From Mumia sp. ZJ1417 (GTDB lineage: Bacteria; Actinomycetota; Actinomycetes; Propionibacteriales; Nocardioidaceae), in contig NZ_CP059901.1 in the NCBI RefSeq assembly GCF_014127285.1, positions 1,798,001 to 1,862,000 of the forward strand: a DNA stretch of 64,000 bases, in the 5' to 3' direction. The notes under the pieces were generated by a model, which was not told the DNA's origin, did no database searches, and saw only the letters and a program-made list of their open reading frames with translations. Shown one piece after another: positions 43,162 through 53,004 of this stretch (its first letter is position 1; every line of letters starts with the position of its first letter). The translations under genes and the position numbers were made by a program.

Positions 43162-44264
43162 GGATCGGGATGGTCTGCCCGTACTCGTTCGACGTGCCAG
43201 GCGGCGTCCAGAACCACGTCCTGGACCTGACGCGCTCGATGAGCGAGCTGGGGGTCGACGTCTCCGTGCTCGCCCCGGCCGCGGACGACGACGACCTTCC
43301 CTCGTACGTGACGCCGGCCGGGCGTGCGCTGCCCGTCCGCTACAACGGCGCGGTCGCGCGGGTGTCCTTCGGACCGATCGCGATGGCGCGGACCCGGCGC
43401 TGGCTGCGCGACGGCAACTTCGACGTCCTCCACGTGCACGACCCGGCGACGCCGAGCGTGTCGCTGATCGCGTTGAGCCTGGCCAGCGGCGTCTCGATCG
43501 CCACGATCCACACGTCGATCGGCCGCTCGCGGGCCCTGGCGGCGACTGAGCCGCTGCTGCGTCCGGCGATGGAGAAGCTGAGCGCGCGCATCACCGTCTC
43601 GCGCGAGGCGCAGCGTGTGGTCGCGCACTACCAGGGCGGCGACTCCGTCATCATCCCCAACGGCCTGTTCGTCGACGACTTCAGCGGGACAGAGCGCCGT
43701 GCTGGAGAGAGCTCGACCTTCTCCTTGCTGTTCCTCGGTCGGTTCGAGGAGACCCGCAAGGGACTCCCGGTCCTGCTGGACGCGCTCCCGGCGGTGATCG
43801 AGAGGTTCCCGGGCCTGCGGCTCATCGTTGCAGGGGCCGGCGATCCGCGCGTCGGCACTGCGATGGTGCCCGAGCGCCTGCGTGAGCACGTCGAGGTCGT
43901 CGGGCGCGTCTCCGACGAGGAGCGTGCGCGGCTGCTGTCGGAGGCGGATGTCTACGTCGCCCCGAACACCGGGGGAGAGAGCTTCGGGATCGTGCTCATC
44001 GAGGCGATGGCCGCCGGAGCCCCGGTGGTCGCCAGCGACATCAGGGCGTTCGCCGACGTGCTCGAGGACGGGCGCCTGGGCGCGCTGTTCGCCAACGAGG
44101 ACCCGGTCTCGCTCGCCAAGACGCTGGTCGACGCTCTCGACGACCCCGGACGCGAGGAGCGCGCGGGGGTGGCACGCGAGGCCGTACGGCGGTACGACTG
44201 GAGTGTGGTCGCTCCCCAGGTGATCAGCGTGTACGAGACCGTGCTGGGAGGAGGCGGAGCATGA
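43158..44264 (+). CDS. pimA: Phosphatidylinositol alpha-mannosyltransferase
   Basis: 368 residues, GT4 family. The N-terminus MRIGMVCPYSFDVPGGVQNHV is the PimA signature with the glycine-rich loop. Further blocks are VLHVHDPATPSVSLIAL, LLFLGRFEETRKGLPVLLDAL, and the E-x7-E motif in GGESFGIVLIEAMAAG. It uses GDP-mannose to start PIM synthesis at the inner face of the membrane. Its product is the substrate of the co-translated acyltransferase. Confidence 0.95.
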   Translation: MRIGMVCPYSFDVPGGVQNHVLDLTRSMSELGVDVSVLAPAADDDDLPSYVTPAGRALPVRYNGAVARVSFGPIAMARTRRWLRDGNFDVLHVHDPATPSVSLIALSLASGVSIATIHTSIGRSRALAATEPLLRPAMEKLSARITVSREAQRVVAHYQGGDSVIIPNGLFVDDFSGTERRAGESSTFSLLFLGRFEETRKGLPVLLDALPAVIERFPGLRLIVAGAGDPRVGTAMVPERLREHVEVVGRVSDEERARLLSEADVYVAPNTGGESFGIVLIEAMAAGAPVVASDIRAFADVLEDGRLGALFANEDPVSLAKTLVDALDDPGREERAGVAREAVRRYDWSVVAPQVISVYETVLGGGGA

Positions 44265-44863
44265 GCACCCTGGAGTGGGTTCTCGTCATCGGGGCGGTCG
44301 TCGCCGCGATCACGGTCGCGCTGTCGTCGACGGCGGGTCGGCTCGACCGGCTGCACATCCGCCTCGCCACCGCCCAGGCCTCGCTCGATCGGCAGCTTCT
44401 CGACCGCTCGACCTGCCTGCGCAACGTCGCGACCAGCGGCGTCCTCGACCCCGCGAGCGCACTCGTCGCCGTGGAGGCCGCCGACGCCGCCCGCGCCGCG
44501 ATCGGCCAGGTCGACCAGGAGGAGCGCGAGACGGCGCTGAGCGAGGTCATGCGGACCGTCTTCGGTGACGCCGACGACGTCGACGCCCTGTGGGCCTCGG
44601 CCGACGAGCCGCAACGCGAGATGCTCGGCGACCTCGGCGACGCCTGCGAGCGCGTCCAGCTCGCCCACCGCTTCCACGACGACCTGGTCGCGCGCACCGA
44701 GCGCATGCGCCGCAAGCGGATCGTCCGCTGGGCCCGGCTGGCAGGGCATGCGCCCTGGCCGTACCGGATGGCCTTCGACGACACCCCGCCCCCGCACCTC
44801 GTCGGCAAGGAGCGCCCGATCGCCGGACCGGATCAGGAGTCCTCCGCCGCGGACGTACGATGA
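44261..44863 (+). CDS. Membrane-anchored hypothetical protein in the PIM operon
   Basis: 200 residues. One N-terminal transmembrane helix ([21 protein letters not shown]) is followed by a long mostly helical soluble part ([53 protein letters not shown]) and a charged, proline-rich tail. It resembles LemA-like helical proteins in outline only. Mycobacteria have a membrane protein gene in the same place after pimA. The ATG overlaps the pimA stop. Function unknown; a role in organising the PIM enzymes is inference. Confidence 0.7.
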   Translation: MSTLEWVLVIGAVVAAITVALSSTAGRLDRLHIRLATAQASLDRQLLDRSTCLRNVATSGVLDPASALVAVEAADAARAAIGQVDQEERETALSEVMRTVFGDADDVDALWASADEPQREMLGDLGDACERVQLAHRFHDDLVARTERMRRKRIVRWARLAGHAPWPYRMAFDDTPPPHLVGKERPIAGPDQESSAADVR

Positions 44864-44897
44864 GGCCGACTCCGCCGTCCGACCCGAGGTGACACCG

Positions 44898-45827
44898 ATG
44901 ACCGAGCACGCGACCACTCCTGCCGACACCGCCCAGAGCGTCGACCAGGGCACCGGCACGGCCCGCGTGAAGCGTGGCATGGCCGAGATGCTGAAGGGCG
45001 GCGTCATCATGGACGTCGTCGACGCGGAGCAGGCCAAGATCGCCGAGGACGCCGGCGCGGTCGCCGTGATGGCGCTCGAGCGCGTCCCGGCCGACATCCG
45101 CGCGCAGGGCGGCGTGGCGCGGATGAGCGACCCGGACCTGATCGACGGGATCATCGAGGCGGTGTCGATCCCGGTGATGGCCAAGGCGCGGATCGGTCAC
45201 TTCGTCGAGGCGCAGGTGCTGCAGTCGCTCGGGGTGGACTACATCGACGAGTCCGAGGTGCTGACGCCGGCCGACTACGCCCACCACATCGACAAGTGGG
45301 CGTTCACCGTGCCGTTCGTGTGCGGCGCGACCAACCTCGGCGAGGCGCTCCGCCGCATCACCGAGGGCGCGGCGATGATCCGCTCCAAGGGCGAGGCCGG
45401 CACCGGCGACGTCTCCAACGCCACGACGCACATGCGGACGCTGCGCGACCAGATCCGGCGCCTGCAAAACCTGCCCGCAGACGAGCTGTACGTGGCGGCC
45501 AAGGAGCTCCAGGCCCCGTACGAGCTGGTCAAGGAGGTCGCGGCCGCGGGCAAGCTCCCGGTCGTGCTGTTCACCGCCGGCGGCATCGCGACCCCGGCCG
45601 ACGCGGCGATGATGATGCAGCTGGGCGCCGAGGGTGTCTTCGTCGGCTCGGGCATCTTCAAGTCCGGCAACCCGGCCGAGCGGGCGACGGCGATCGTGAA
45701 GGCGACGACCTACTTCGACGACCCCGACGTGATTGCGAAGGTCTCCCGCGGGCTCGGAGAGGCGATGGTCGGGATCAACGTCGAGGACGTCCCGGAGCCG
45801 CACCGGCTCGCCGAGCGTGGCTGGTGA
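44898..45827 (+). CDS. pdxS: Pyridoxal 5'-phosphate synthase, lyase subunit
   Basis: 309 residues with the highly conserved PdxS sequence. The start ATG 44898 precedes a variable tail, then [44 protein letters not shown] (the lysine that binds ribose 5-phosphate is close by), [30 protein letters not shown] and [10 protein letters not shown]. It forms PLP from ribose-5-P, glyceraldehyde-3-P and ammonia supplied by PdxT, which is encoded one gene further on. Confidence 0.97.
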   Translation: MTEHATTPADTAQSVDQGTGTARVKRGMAEMLKGGVIMDVVDAEQAKIAEDAGAVAVMALERVPADIRAQGGVARMSDPDLIDGIIEAVSIPVMAKARIGHFVEAQVLQSLGVDYIDESEVLTPADYAHHIDKWAFTVPFVCGATNLGEALRRITEGAAMIRSKGEAGTGDVSNATTHMRTLRDQIRRLQNLPADELYVAAKELQAPYELVKEVAAAGKLPVVLFTAGGIATPADAAMMMQLGAEGVFVGSGIFKSGNPAERATAIVKATTYFDDPDVIAKVSRGLGEAMVGINVEDVPEPHRLAERGW

Positions 45828-45831
45828 GCGC

Positions 45832-46416
45832 GTGCCCTTCTTCTCGGCCCCGAAGCTGACCGACGCCGAGGCCCTGCGCAGCTACGCGCGGGTCCTCGTA
45901 CGGGCGGGTCTGACCGCGCCGGACGCCTGGGTACGGGACGTCGCCGTCGCTGCTCGCGAGGACGCCGGGCTCGACGACCCCGAAGGCGAGGCCCAGCGCC
46001 TGGTCGACGACGCGCGGCAGGCGCTCGCCGAGGAGCAGGCGACCTGGCCGCCCCGTACGGACTACGACGCCCTCCAGGCTGCGCTCGCGAGCCTGGAGTC
46101 CGCGGGCCTGGTCGTCCTCCAGGGCGTCGACGACCACTGGGCCGCAGCCGCCGTTCTGCGCGGGCCGTCCGGGCAGGGGAGCGCCGTACGAGGCGTCGTC
46201 TGGTTCACTCCGTCGGACGTCTGGCACGCCGTCGACCACGGCATGCTCGAGTTGAACGCGTGGCATCCAGACTCCGCGAACATCGCGGACGGCGATCCGC
46301 TCTGCGAGGAGGTGCTCGCCGCGCTCGACGCGCACGGTCTGGCGGCGCACTTCGACGAGGGCCGTATCGAGGTCCGAGCCTTCTGGCACCGGCGCGCGGG
46401 CGGCGGCGACGCGTGA
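45832..46416 (+). CDS. Hypothetical protein between pdxS and pdxT (DUF6891-like)
   Basis: 194 residues from GTG 45832. The first part ([26 protein letters not shown]) is helical. The second part has [69 protein letters not shown] and a terminal AFWHRR. This order resembles proteins annotated DUF6891. In mycobacteria the gene between pdxS and pdxT is a thioesterase, so this position is variable. The stop overlaps the pdxT GTG. Function unknown. Confidence 0.6.
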   Translation: MPFFSAPKLTDAEALRSYARVLVRAGLTAPDAWVRDVAVAAREDAGLDDPEGEAQRLVDDARQALAEEQATWPPRTDYDALQAALASLESAGLVVLQGVDDHWAAAAVLRGPSGQGSAVRGVVWFTPSDVWHAVDHGMLELNAWHPDSANIADGDPLCEEVLAALDAHGLAAHFDEGRIEVRAFWHRRAGGGDA

Positions 46417-47015
46417 GCGCCGTGCGCGTCGGCGTCCTCGCGCTGCAGGGGGACGTCAGGGAGCACCTGCGCATGCTGGCCGACAGCGGTGCCGAGCCGT
46501 CGACCGTACGACGGACGAGCGAGCTGGCAGCGGTCGACGCGCTCGTCGTCCCCGGTGGCGAGTCGACCACGATCGACAAGCTGTCGCGGGCCTTCGACCT
46601 GCGCGAGCCGATCCGGGAGCGGATCGCCGCGGGGATGCCGGTCCTCGGCACCTGCGCCGGCATGATCATGCTTGCCGACCGGATCGAGGGCGGCGCTGCG
46701 GGCCAGCAGACGTTCGGAGGGCTCGACGTCACGGTGCGGCGCAACGCGTTCGGGCGGCAGGTCGACTCCTTCGAGACCGACCTGCGCGTCGAAGGGCTCG
46801 ACGCGCCGATGCACGCGGTGTTCATCCGTGCCCCGTGGGTCGAGAGCTGCGGTCCCGGCGTCGAGGTGCTCGCGAGCGTCGACCGGGGCGAGGACGGCGC
46901 GCACCCCGTAGTAGTCCGCCAAGGCGTGCTGCTTGCCGCGTCGTTCCATCCCGAGGTCGGGCACGACGACCGCCTGCACCGCATGTTCGTCCGTACGGTG
47001 CACGCGGCGCGCTGA
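46413..47015 (+). CDS. pdxT: Pyridoxal 5'-phosphate synthase, glutaminase subunit
   Basis: 200 residues. [28 protein letters not shown] near residue 48, [10 protein letters not shown] with the nucleophilic cysteine near 80, FIRAPWVE near 140 and [13 protein letters not shown] with the catalytic His-x-Glu near 178. It hydrolyses glutamine and channels ammonia to PdxS. GTG start in the stop of the preceding gene (GTGA). Confidence 0.96.
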   Translation: MSAVRVGVLALQGDVREHLRMLADSGAEPSTVRRTSELAAVDALVVPGGESTTIDKLSRAFDLREPIRERIAAGMPVLGTCAGMIMLADRIEGGAAGQQTFGGLDVTVRRNAFGRQVDSFETDLRVEGLDAPMHAVFIRAPWVESCGPGVEVLASVDRGEDGAHPVVVRQGVLLAASFHPEVGHDDRLHRMFVRTVHAAR

Positions 47016-47148
47016 TCTGACCCCAGGCGCGGGGGAGCGGTCGCGCCCGCCGGTGGCGCGAGTGACGTCACACCCGCGGGCGATAGGATCGAGGGCGGTC
47101 GCGAGACGCGATCGTCCCGCAGTCGTAGAGCGAGAGCAGGTGGATCCC

Positions 47149-47910
47149 GTGTCAGGCCACTCCAAGTGGGCGACCACCAAGCACAAGAAGGCGGTCATCG
47201 ACGCCAAGCGCGGCAAGATGTTCGCCAAGTTGATCAAGAACATCGAGGTCGCCGCGCGCACCGGTGGACCCGACCCCACGGGCAACCCGACGCTCTACGA
47301 CGCCATCCAGAAGGCCAAGAAGTCCTCGGTCCCCAACGACAACATCGACCGTGCGGTCAAGCGCGGCGGCGGGCTCGACGGCGCAGGTGTCGACTACACG
47401 ACGATCATGTACGAGGGCTACGCCCCCGGTGGTGTCGCGCTGCTCATCGAGTGCCTCACCGACAACAAGAACCGCGCGGCCATGGAGGTCCGTACGGCGA
47501 TGACCCGCAACGGCGGCAACATGGCCGATCCAGGCTCGGTCTCCTACATGTTCTCCCGCAAGGGCGTCGTCATCGTCCCGGCCGAGCAGGAGGGCAAGAC
47601 CCTCACCGAGGACGACGTCGTCGAGGTCGTGCTCGACGCCGGCGCCGAGGACGTCAACGACCATGACGGCTCGTTCGAGGTGATCAGCGAGGCCGGTGAC
47701 GTCGTCGCCGTCCGTACGGCGCTGCAGGACGCAGGCATCGACTATGACTCCGCCGAGTCGTCGTTCGTGCCGTCGATGACGGTCGAGGTCGACGCCGACG
47801 CCGCTGGCAAGGTGCTCCGTCTCATCGACGCGCTCGAGGACTGCGACGACGTCCAGAACGTCTTCGCCAACTTCGACGCCTCCGACGAGGTCATGGCGCA
47901 GGTCGGCTGA
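47149..47910 (+). CDS. yebC: YebC/PmpR-family DNA-binding protein
   Basis: 253 residues with the invariant start [44 protein letters not shown] in the middle and [13 protein letters not shown]. The GTG at 47149 is chosen because the family always begins M-SGHSKW; a GTG nine bases earlier is also in frame. It lies beside pdxT and close to ruvCAB, the usual actinobacterial order. Homologues act as transcription regulators or in translation of difficult sequences. Confidence 0.95.
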   Translation: MSGHSKWATTKHKKAVIDAKRGKMFAKLIKNIEVAARTGGPDPTGNPTLYDAIQKAKKSSVPNDNIDRAVKRGGGLDGAGVDYTTIMYEGYAPGGVALLIECLTDNKNRAAMEVRTAMTRNGGNMADPGSVSYMFSRKGVVIVPAEQEGKTLTEDDVVEVVLDAGAEDVNDHDGSFEVISEAGDVVAVRTALQDAGIDYDSAESSFVPSMTVEVDADAAGKVLRLIDALEDCDDVQNVFANFDASDEVMAQVG

Positions 47911-47933
47911 CCGGGGCCGGCGGAGATCCCCCG

Positions 47934-48404
47934 ATGAAGGTCCGTGACGCCGACGGCGTGAAGTGGCGCGTGCGGCGGCGGTGGATGCCGTGGCGGATGC
48001 GCACCAAAGAGCTGCTCGACTATCTGCCTCCCACCGGCGGAGGGGGCTCGTACCTCCCCGACGACCCGATCCTGCTGACCCTGTGGCTGGTCTTCCTCCT
48101 GCCCGTGCTGATGCTCGGTGCGATCTGCATGATGGTGTTCGGCCTGGAGCTCGCGATCCTGCTCATGCTGCTGCCCGTCGTGGCGCTCGCCCGGGCGGTG
48201 TTCTTCGGGTGGACGATCGTCGTCTGCCGCGGCGGCACCGTCGTCGGGACGGAGCGCGTCAAGGGCTGGCGAGCCTCACGGGCGCGCATCCGGGCCCTCA
48301 TCGAGGACATCAGCCGTCGCCCGCGGACGACGCTCGTCGACACGTCCGGTGACCCGTACCAGCTCGGCCCGGACTGGCAGGGCAGCTCGGGCGTTTCGTC
48401 CTGA
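47934..48404 (+). CDS. Membrane protein of unknown function, 156 aa
   Basis: It starts MKVRDADGVKWRVRRRWMPWRMRTKE, a basic segment, then a Gly-rich turn (PPTGGGGSYLPDDP). Two hydrophobic helices follow (ILLTLWLVFLLPVLMLGAICMMV and LAILLMLLPVVALARAVFFG), with a soluble tail ending in GDPYQLGPDWQG. No family is recognised. Related proteins with a W-x-V-R-R-R-W-x-PW start occur beside yebC/ruvC in several actinobacteria (from memory, not checked). Confidence 0.65.
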   Translation: MKVRDADGVKWRVRRRWMPWRMRTKELLDYLPPTGGGGSYLPDDPILLTLWLVFLLPVLMLGAICMMVFGLELAILLMLLPVVALARAVFFGWTIVVCRGGTVVGTERVKGWRASRARIRALIEDISRRPRTTLVDTSGDPYQLGPDWQGSSGVSS

Positions 48405-48442
48405 TCTCTTCCGCCCGCACGGTCGCGGTGTCACGATGAGGC

Positions 48443-48826
48443 ATGGACATCCTGCGGACGGGAGGGACGTTCTGGCGGATCGCCCGGCGGCGGCGCGCCA
48501 ACGTCGATGACCCTGTGCCGTGGATGCCGGAGTTCGCCGGCGGCGTGGCCGAGCCACCCACCTCGTCCGAGCTGGGGCGCCGCCCGATCGTCGTGACCTG
48601 CAACGGCGTCGTGATGCACGTGGAGCCCGCGCCGGGCCGCCGCGACACGGAGCGCCGGATCAAGGAGATCGCCGAGGCCCTGTACGCCCTGCCGTGGGCC
48701 GCCAGCACGGCGGACGATCCGTCGCACGTGCCGTACGGCCCGCGTCTCAGCCTCGGCACGACCAGCGCGTGGGGCGAACCTGGGCGCGGCCCGGGCTACA
48801 CCTTCATCGGGTTCGGACCCCCGTGA
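48443..48826 (+). CDS. Hypothetical protein, tandem duplicate copy 1
   Basis: 127 residues: MDILRTGGTFWRIARRRRAN, VPWMPEFAGGVAEP, RRPIVVTCNGVVMHVEPAPGRRDTE, ERRIKEIAEALYALPWAAS, then a Gly-rich tail ending GYTFIGFGPP. No signal peptide. No family is recognised. It is duplicated in the next gene with near-identical DNA over most of its length, including about 20 bases before the start. Confidence 0.65.
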   Translation: MDILRTGGTFWRIARRRRANVDDPVPWMPEFAGGVAEPPTSSELGRRPIVVTCNGVVMHVEPAPGRRDTERRIKEIAEALYALPWAASTADDPSHVPYGPRLSLGTTSAWGEPGRGPGYTFIGFGPP

Positions 48827-48885
48827 TCGGTTGACGCATTCTCCCGATCTCTTCCACTCGCACCGTCCCGGAGCCAGGATGACCC

Positions 48886-49311
48886 ATGGACATCTTGCGA
48901 GCGGGAGGCACGTTCTGGCGGATCGCACGTCGGCGGCGCACTGACTTCGGTGATCCTGTGCCGTGGATGCCGGAGTTCGCCGGCGCGGCGGCCGGACCAC
49001 CAGCGGTGGCCGAGCTCGGATGGCGCCCGATCGTTGTGACTTGCAACGGCGTCGTGATGCACGTGGAGCCCGCGCCGGGGCGCCGCGACACGGAGCGCCG
49101 GATCAAGGAGATCGCGAAGGCGCTGTACGCCCTGCCGTGGGGTGCGAGCACGGTAGACGACCCGTCGCACGCGCCGTACCGTCCCCGACGCAGCCCGGGC
49201 ACCAGGGGAGGCTGGGGTGCGCCAGGGCAGGGGGCGGGACACTCCGACCGCGGCATCGGCGGCGGCGGTGGATTCGGCGGCGGCGACGGCGGTGGCGGTG
49301 GCGACGGCTGA
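48886..49311 (+). CDS. Hypothetical protein, tandem duplicate copy 2
   Basis: 141 residues: MDILRAGGTFWRIARRRRTD, VPWMPEFAGAAAGP, RPIVVTCNGVVMHVEPAPGRRDTE, ERRIKEIAKALYALPWGAS. The tail differs from copy 1 and ends in a poly-Gly/Asp stretch (GIGGGGGFGGGDGGGGGDG). Both genes have a similar upstream sequence (gatctcttcc followed by c-g-c-a-c and atg after about 40 bases), so the duplicated unit included the promoter side. Confidence 0.65.
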   Translation: MDILRAGGTFWRIARRRRTDFGDPVPWMPEFAGAAAGPPAVAELGWRPIVVTCNGVVMHVEPAPGRRDTERRIKEIAKALYALPWGASTVDDPSHAPYRPRRSPGTRGGWGAPGQGAGHSDRGIGGGGGFGGGDGGGGGDG

Positions 49312-49380
49312 CGTGTAGTGCGGCGCCGGCTGGGTACCCCTCCTCTGTAACGGAGAACCGATCTTGAGGAGATGACTGCG

Positions 49381-49554
49381 ATGGGTCTCGACGACAAGCT
49401 CAGCAACAAGGGCGAGGACCTCAAGGGCAAGGCCAAGGAGACCGCCGGCAAGGCGCGCGGTGACGAGGCGCAGGAGGCCGAGGGCAAGGGCGACCAGTCG
49501 AAGTCTGATCTGAAGCAGGCCGGCGAGAAGGTCAAGGACGCCTTCAAGAAGTAG
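49381..49554 (+). CDS. CsbD-family stress protein
   Basis: 57 residues from ATG 49381 (MGLDDKLSNKGEDLKGKAKE). The repeated pattern K-x-x-D-LKGKAKETAGKARGD...KGDQSKSDLKQAGEKVKDAF is the CsbD-like fold, hydrophilic and heat-stable. Homologues are induced by general stress in Bacillus and enterobacteria. GAGGAG lies nine bases before this ATG; an earlier ATG at 49372 is too close to it. A strong terminator follows. Confidence 0.88.
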   Translation: MGLDDKLSNKGEDLKGKAKETAGKARGDEAQEAEGKGDQSKSDLKQAGEKVKDAFKK

Positions 49555-49573
49555 TTGCTCCGCCACCGCCGTA

Positions 49574-49609
49574 CCGACGACCCCTCCGCCCCGGCGGAGG
49601 GGTCGTCGG
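49574..49609 (+). terminator. Perfect 17-bp hairpin after csbD
   Basis: ccgacgacccctccgcc pairs fully with ggcggaggggtcgtcgg around a two-base loop, starting 20 bases after the csbD stop. Confidence 0.85.
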
Positions 49610-49698
49610 CGTCCTCGGCGCGTCGGCTCACCCGCTGGGCCGGTCGCCGCTAGGGTGTCGAACATGTGTTCGCTGTGGTGTGCGCCGGGAGGCCGCGC

Positions 49699-50322
49699 GT
49701 GACGGCCATGATCCGCGTCCTGGGCGTCGACCCCGGCCTGACGCGGTGCGGCGTCGGCGTCGTCGAAGGACGCGTCGGACGACCGCTGCGGGCGATCGCC
49801 GTGGACGTGATCCGGACTCCCGCGGGCGACGACGTCGCGTTGCGCCTGCTCGCGATCGAGCGCGCGCTGTCGGAGGCGATCGAGACGTACGAGCCCGACG
49901 TCGTCGCCGTCGAGCGCGTCTTCAGCCAGAACAACGTCTCCACGGTCATGGGCACCGCGCAGGCCAGCGGCGTCGCGATGGTCGCCGCCGCGCGCCGCGG
50001 TCTCCCCGTCGCGCTCCACACGCCGAGCGAGGTGAAGGCCGCCGTCACCGGCAGCGGCCGCGCTGACAAGGCCCAGGTCACCGCCATGGTCACGCGGATC
50101 CTCGGCCTGGAGGTGGCGCCGAGGCCCGCTGACGCCGCGGATGCACTCGCGCTCGCCATCTGCCACGTATGGCGTGGCACCTCGGTCAACCGGCTCGATG
50201 CCGCGCTCGCCGCCGCCCGGAAGCCGAGCGGCCCGACCCGTACCGCCGCCGAGCCCATCCGTTCACGGATCCCCAGCAGCCCCCCTGCTGCCCCCGCTCC
50301 CCACAGAAGGAAGGCCCGATGA
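49699..50322 (+). CDS. ruvC: Holliday junction resolvase RuvC
   Basis: 207 residues from GTG 49699 (GGGAGG just upstream; ATG 49708 is the alternative). [17 protein letters not shown] holds the first catalytic Asp, [11 protein letters not shown] the Glu, and [13 protein letters not shown] the last two acidic residues. The tail after residue 175 is a long Pro/Ala/Arg extension ([14 protein letters not shown]) beyond the usual 170-180 residues. It cuts Holliday junctions delivered by RuvAB, encoded next with overlapping codons. Confidence 0.95.
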   Translation: MTAMIRVLGVDPGLTRCGVGVVEGRVGRPLRAIAVDVIRTPAGDDVALRLLAIERALSEAIETYEPDVVAVERVFSQNNVSTVMGTAQASGVAMVAAARRGLPVALHTPSEVKAAVTGSGRADKAQVTAMVTRILGLEVAPRPADAADALALAICHVWRGTSVNRLDAALAAARKPSGPTRTAAEPIRSRIPSSPPAAPAPHRRKAR

Positions 50323-50942
50323 TCGCCTTCGTCCGCGGCACGGTCGCCGCCACCGCCCTCGACTCCGCCGTGCTCGACGTCGGCGGCATCGGCATGCTCG
50401 TCCAGTGCACGCCCGGCACCCTCGCCGGCTTGCGGCACGGCGAGCAGGCGCAGGTGGCGACGAGCCTGGTGGTGCGCGAGGACTCGATGACGCTGTACGG
50501 GTTCGGGGACGACGACGAGCGCGACACGTTCGAGCTCGCCCAGACCGCGAGCGGTGTCGGCCCGAAGGTCGCCCAGGCGATCATCGCCGTGCTCGGCCCC
50601 GAGGGGCTGCGACGGGCGATCGCCGAGGAGGACTTCAAGTCGCTCACGAAGGTGCCTGGCATCGGGACCAAGGGAGCGCAGCGGATCGTGCTGGAGCTCA
50701 AGGACCGCATCGGCGCCGTACGCACGGTGGCGGCTCCCGCCGCAGCGGCCGCCGCTCCGGGCGAGGCCGACTGGCGTCCCCAGGTCCACGGTGCGCTCGT
50801 CGGCCTGGGATGGAGCGCCCGCGAGGCCGATAACGCCGTCGCTGCTGTCGTGGCCGTCGCCGCCGAGCAGGTCGAGAACGCCGGGACGGTCGACGTGTCC
50901 GTCCTGCTGCGCGCAGCCCTGCGTACGCTCTCGAAGGCATGA
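50319..50942 (+). CDS. ruvA: Holliday junction branch-migration protein RuvA
   Basis: 207 residues. The OB-fold N-terminus is [23 protein letters not shown], the two helix-hairpin-helix motifs are [14 protein letters not shown] and [16 protein letters not shown] near residues 70-125, an Ala-rich linker follows, and the C-terminal RuvB-binding domain is [19 protein letters not shown]. It binds four-way junctions and loads RuvB. The ATG overlaps the ruvC stop. Confidence 0.95.
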   Translation: MIAFVRGTVAATALDSAVLDVGGIGMLVQCTPGTLAGLRHGEQAQVATSLVVREDSMTLYGFGDDDERDTFELAQTASGVGPKVAQAIIAVLGPEGLRRAIAEEDFKSLTKVPGIGTKGAQRIVLELKDRIGAVRTVAAPAAAAAAPGEADWRPQVHGALVGLGWSAREADNAVAAVVAVAAEQVENAGTVDVSVLLRAALRTLSKA

Positions 50943-50959
50943 GGGAGGAGCCCGCACCC

Positions 50960-52042
50960 ATGGACGACCATGATCTCGACGCCCGACACCTCGACGCCGC
51001 CGAGCAGGCTGAGCTCGAAGCACGGCTCGTACGCCCCGAGGTCGTCTCGGAGGAGCAGGCGTACGAGGCGGCGCTGCGGCCGCGCTCGCTCGAGGAGCTG
51101 ATCGGCCAGGAGCGTGTCCGCGAGCAGCTCACGCTCGTCCTGACCGCGGCCCGCGGCCGCGGGCGCACCCCCGACCACGTCCTTCTCTCCGGTCCACCGG
51201 GGCTCGGCAAGACGACGCTGGCGATGATCATCGCGGCCGAGCTCGGCACGTCGCTGCGGCTCACCAGTGGCCCGGCGATCCAGCACGCCGGCGACCTCGC
51301 AGCGATTCTCTCGGGCATCAACGAGGGCGACGTCCTCTTCGTCGACGAGATCCACCGCATGTCGCGGCCCGCCGAGGAGCTGCTCTACATGGCGATGGAG
51401 GACTTCCGGGTCGACGTCATCATCGGCAAGGGCCCAGGGGCGACAGCGATCCCGCTGCAGATCCCGCAGTTCACCCTCGTCGGTGCGACGACGCGCGCGG
51501 GGCTCCTGCCCGGGCCGCTGCGTGACCGGTTCGGGTTCACCGCGCAGCTGGAGTATTACGAGGCGAGCGAGCTCCACCGCATCGTCGAGCGCTCCGCCGC
51601 GCTCCTCGGTGTGCAGACCACCCCCAAGGGCGGCCTCGAGATCGCCTCGCGCTCCCGTGGGACCCCGCGTATCGCCAACCGTCTCCTGCGCCGCGTGCGC
51701 GACTACGCAGAGGTGCGGGGGAGCGGTGTCGTCGACCTCGACATCGCCCATCGTGCCCTCGACCTGTACGAGGTCGACCGGCTCGGGCTCGACCGCCTCG
51801 ACCGCGCCGTCCTGGACGCGCTCTGCCGCAGCTTCGCGGGCGGGCCGGTAGGGGTGTCGACGTTGGCCGTCGCCGTGGGGGAGGAGCGCGAGACGGTCGA
51901 GGAGGTGGCCGAGCCGTTCCTCGTACGACAGGGGTTCTTGGCACGGACGCCGCGGGGCCGGGTCGCGACGCCCGCCGCATGGGAGCACCTCGGGCTGCGG
52001 GCGCCGAGGCCGGCGACCGATCCCACGCTGCCGTTGGACTGA
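50960..52042 (+). CDS. ruvB: Holliday junction helicase RuvB
   Basis: 360 residues. Walker A is [18 protein letters not shown], Walker B is [19 protein letters not shown], sensor 1 is [21 protein letters not shown], and the winged-helix C-terminus has [20 protein letters not shown]. The start is placed at ATG 50960 because GGGAGGAG ends nine bases before it. The ATG at 50939 overlapping the ruvA stop is also possible and would add seven residues. Confidence 0.95.
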   Translation: MDDHDLDARHLDAAEQAELEARLVRPEVVSEEQAYEAALRPRSLEELIGQERVREQLTLVLTAARGRGRTPDHVLLSGPPGLGKTTLAMIIAAELGTSLRLTSGPAIQHAGDLAAILSGINEGDVLFVDEIHRMSRPAEELLYMAMEDFRVDVIIGKGPGATAIPLQIPQFTLVGATTRAGLLPGPLRDRFGFTAQLEYYEASELHRIVERSAALLGVQTTPKGGLEIASRSRGTPRIANRLLRRVRDYAEVRGSGVVDLDIAHRALDLYEVDRLGLDRLDRAVLDALCRSFAGGPVGVSTLAVAVGEERETVEEVAEPFLVRQGFLARTPRGRVATPAAWEHLGLRAPRPATDPTLPLD

Positions 52043-52104
52043 GGGGCGACCGCTAGACTTTCCTACGCACGACATAGCGCCCGACCATCACGCCTGGAGC
52101 CACC

Positions 52105-52434
52105 GTGAACGACGTTGCAGCCCTGCTGCCGATCATCTTGCTCGTCCTCGTCTTCTACTTCTTCATCATGCGGCCGCAGAGCAAGCGGCGCCGCGAGTTC
52201 GTCGACATGCAGCAGAAGGTGCAGATCGGGTCGCGCGTGATGATCACGAGCGGCATCTTCGGCACCGTCGTGGGGCTCGGTGACGACTCGATGACGCTGT
52301 CGGTCGCGCCGGGTGTCGAGATCGAGGTCCACCGCAACGTGGTCGCGAAGATCATCGACGACTCCGCGACGCCCGCGGTCGACGAGACCGCCGAGCCGGC
52401 CGAGCGTCCCCAGGACGAGAACGGCACCGCCTGA
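52105..52434 (+). CDS. yajC: Preprotein translocase accessory subunit YajC
   Basis: 109 residues: a single N-terminal helix (LLPIILLVLVFYFFIM) followed directly by the diagnostic RPQSKRRREF and QIGSRVMITSGIFGTVVGLGDD. It is a small partner of SecDF in protein export. GTG start at 52105. Its stop shares a base with the apt start, leaving no room for the secD and secF genes that normally follow. Confidence 0.93.
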   Translation: MNDVAALLPIILLVLVFYFFIMRPQSKRRREFVDMQQKVQIGSRVMITSGIFGTVVGLGDDSMTLSVAPGVEIEVHRNVVAKIIDDSATPAVDETAEPAERPQDENGTA

Positions 52435-52973
52435 TGCCGTCGAGCCTCACCGAGGCGCTCGACACTCTCGTCCGTGACATCGCGGACTGGCCTGACGCGG
52501 GGGTCGTCTTTCGTGACGTGACCCCGCTGCTCGCCGACCCAGAGGGGCTGCGGCTTACTGTCGAGGGTCTGGCCGCCGCCGGCCGCGAGATCGCCGCCGG
52601 CGACATCGACAAGGTCGTCGGCATCGAGGCGCGCGGGTTCATCTTCGGGACCCCTGTCGCCCTCGCGCTCGGCGCCGGGTTCGTCCCGGCCCGCAAGGCC
52701 GGCAAGCTGCCGGCTGCGACGTACGGGGTCGAGTACGACCTCGAGTACGGCTCGGCGACCGTCGAGATCCACCAGGACGCGCTCGCGCCGGGCGACCGCG
52801 TCGTCGTCGTCGACGACGTCCTCGCCACCGGCGGCACGATGGCGGCGGTCGACGAGCTGATCTCGCGGGCCGGCGCCAAGGTCGTCGCCAACATCGTCGT
52901 CCTCGAGATCGGTGCTCTGGGCGGCCGTGCGCGCTTGTCACACGACCGCTTCGGGGCGCTGCGGACGTACTGA
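52434..52973 (+). CDS. apt: Adenine phosphoribosyltransferase
   Basis: 179 residues. FRDVTPLLADPEGLRLTVEGL at the start, VVGIEARGFIFGTPVALALGAGFVPARKAGKLP in the middle (adenine and pyrophosphate binding) and the PRPP motif VVVVDDVLATGGTMAAV near residue 122. It salvages adenine to AMP. ATG in the overlap TGATG with yajC. Usual actinobacterial neighbour of relA. Confidence 0.95.
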   Translation: MPSSLTEALDTLVRDIADWPDAGVVFRDVTPLLADPEGLRLTVEGLAAAGREIAAGDIDKVVGIEARGFIFGTPVALALGAGFVPARKAGKLPAATYGVEYDLEYGSATVEIHQDALAPGDRVVVVDDVLATGGTMAAVDELISRAGAKVVANIVVLEIGALGGRARLSHDRFGALRTY

Positions 52974-53004
52974 CCGGTCGGGCGCCCGGGCGGTGCCCGG
53001 TACG

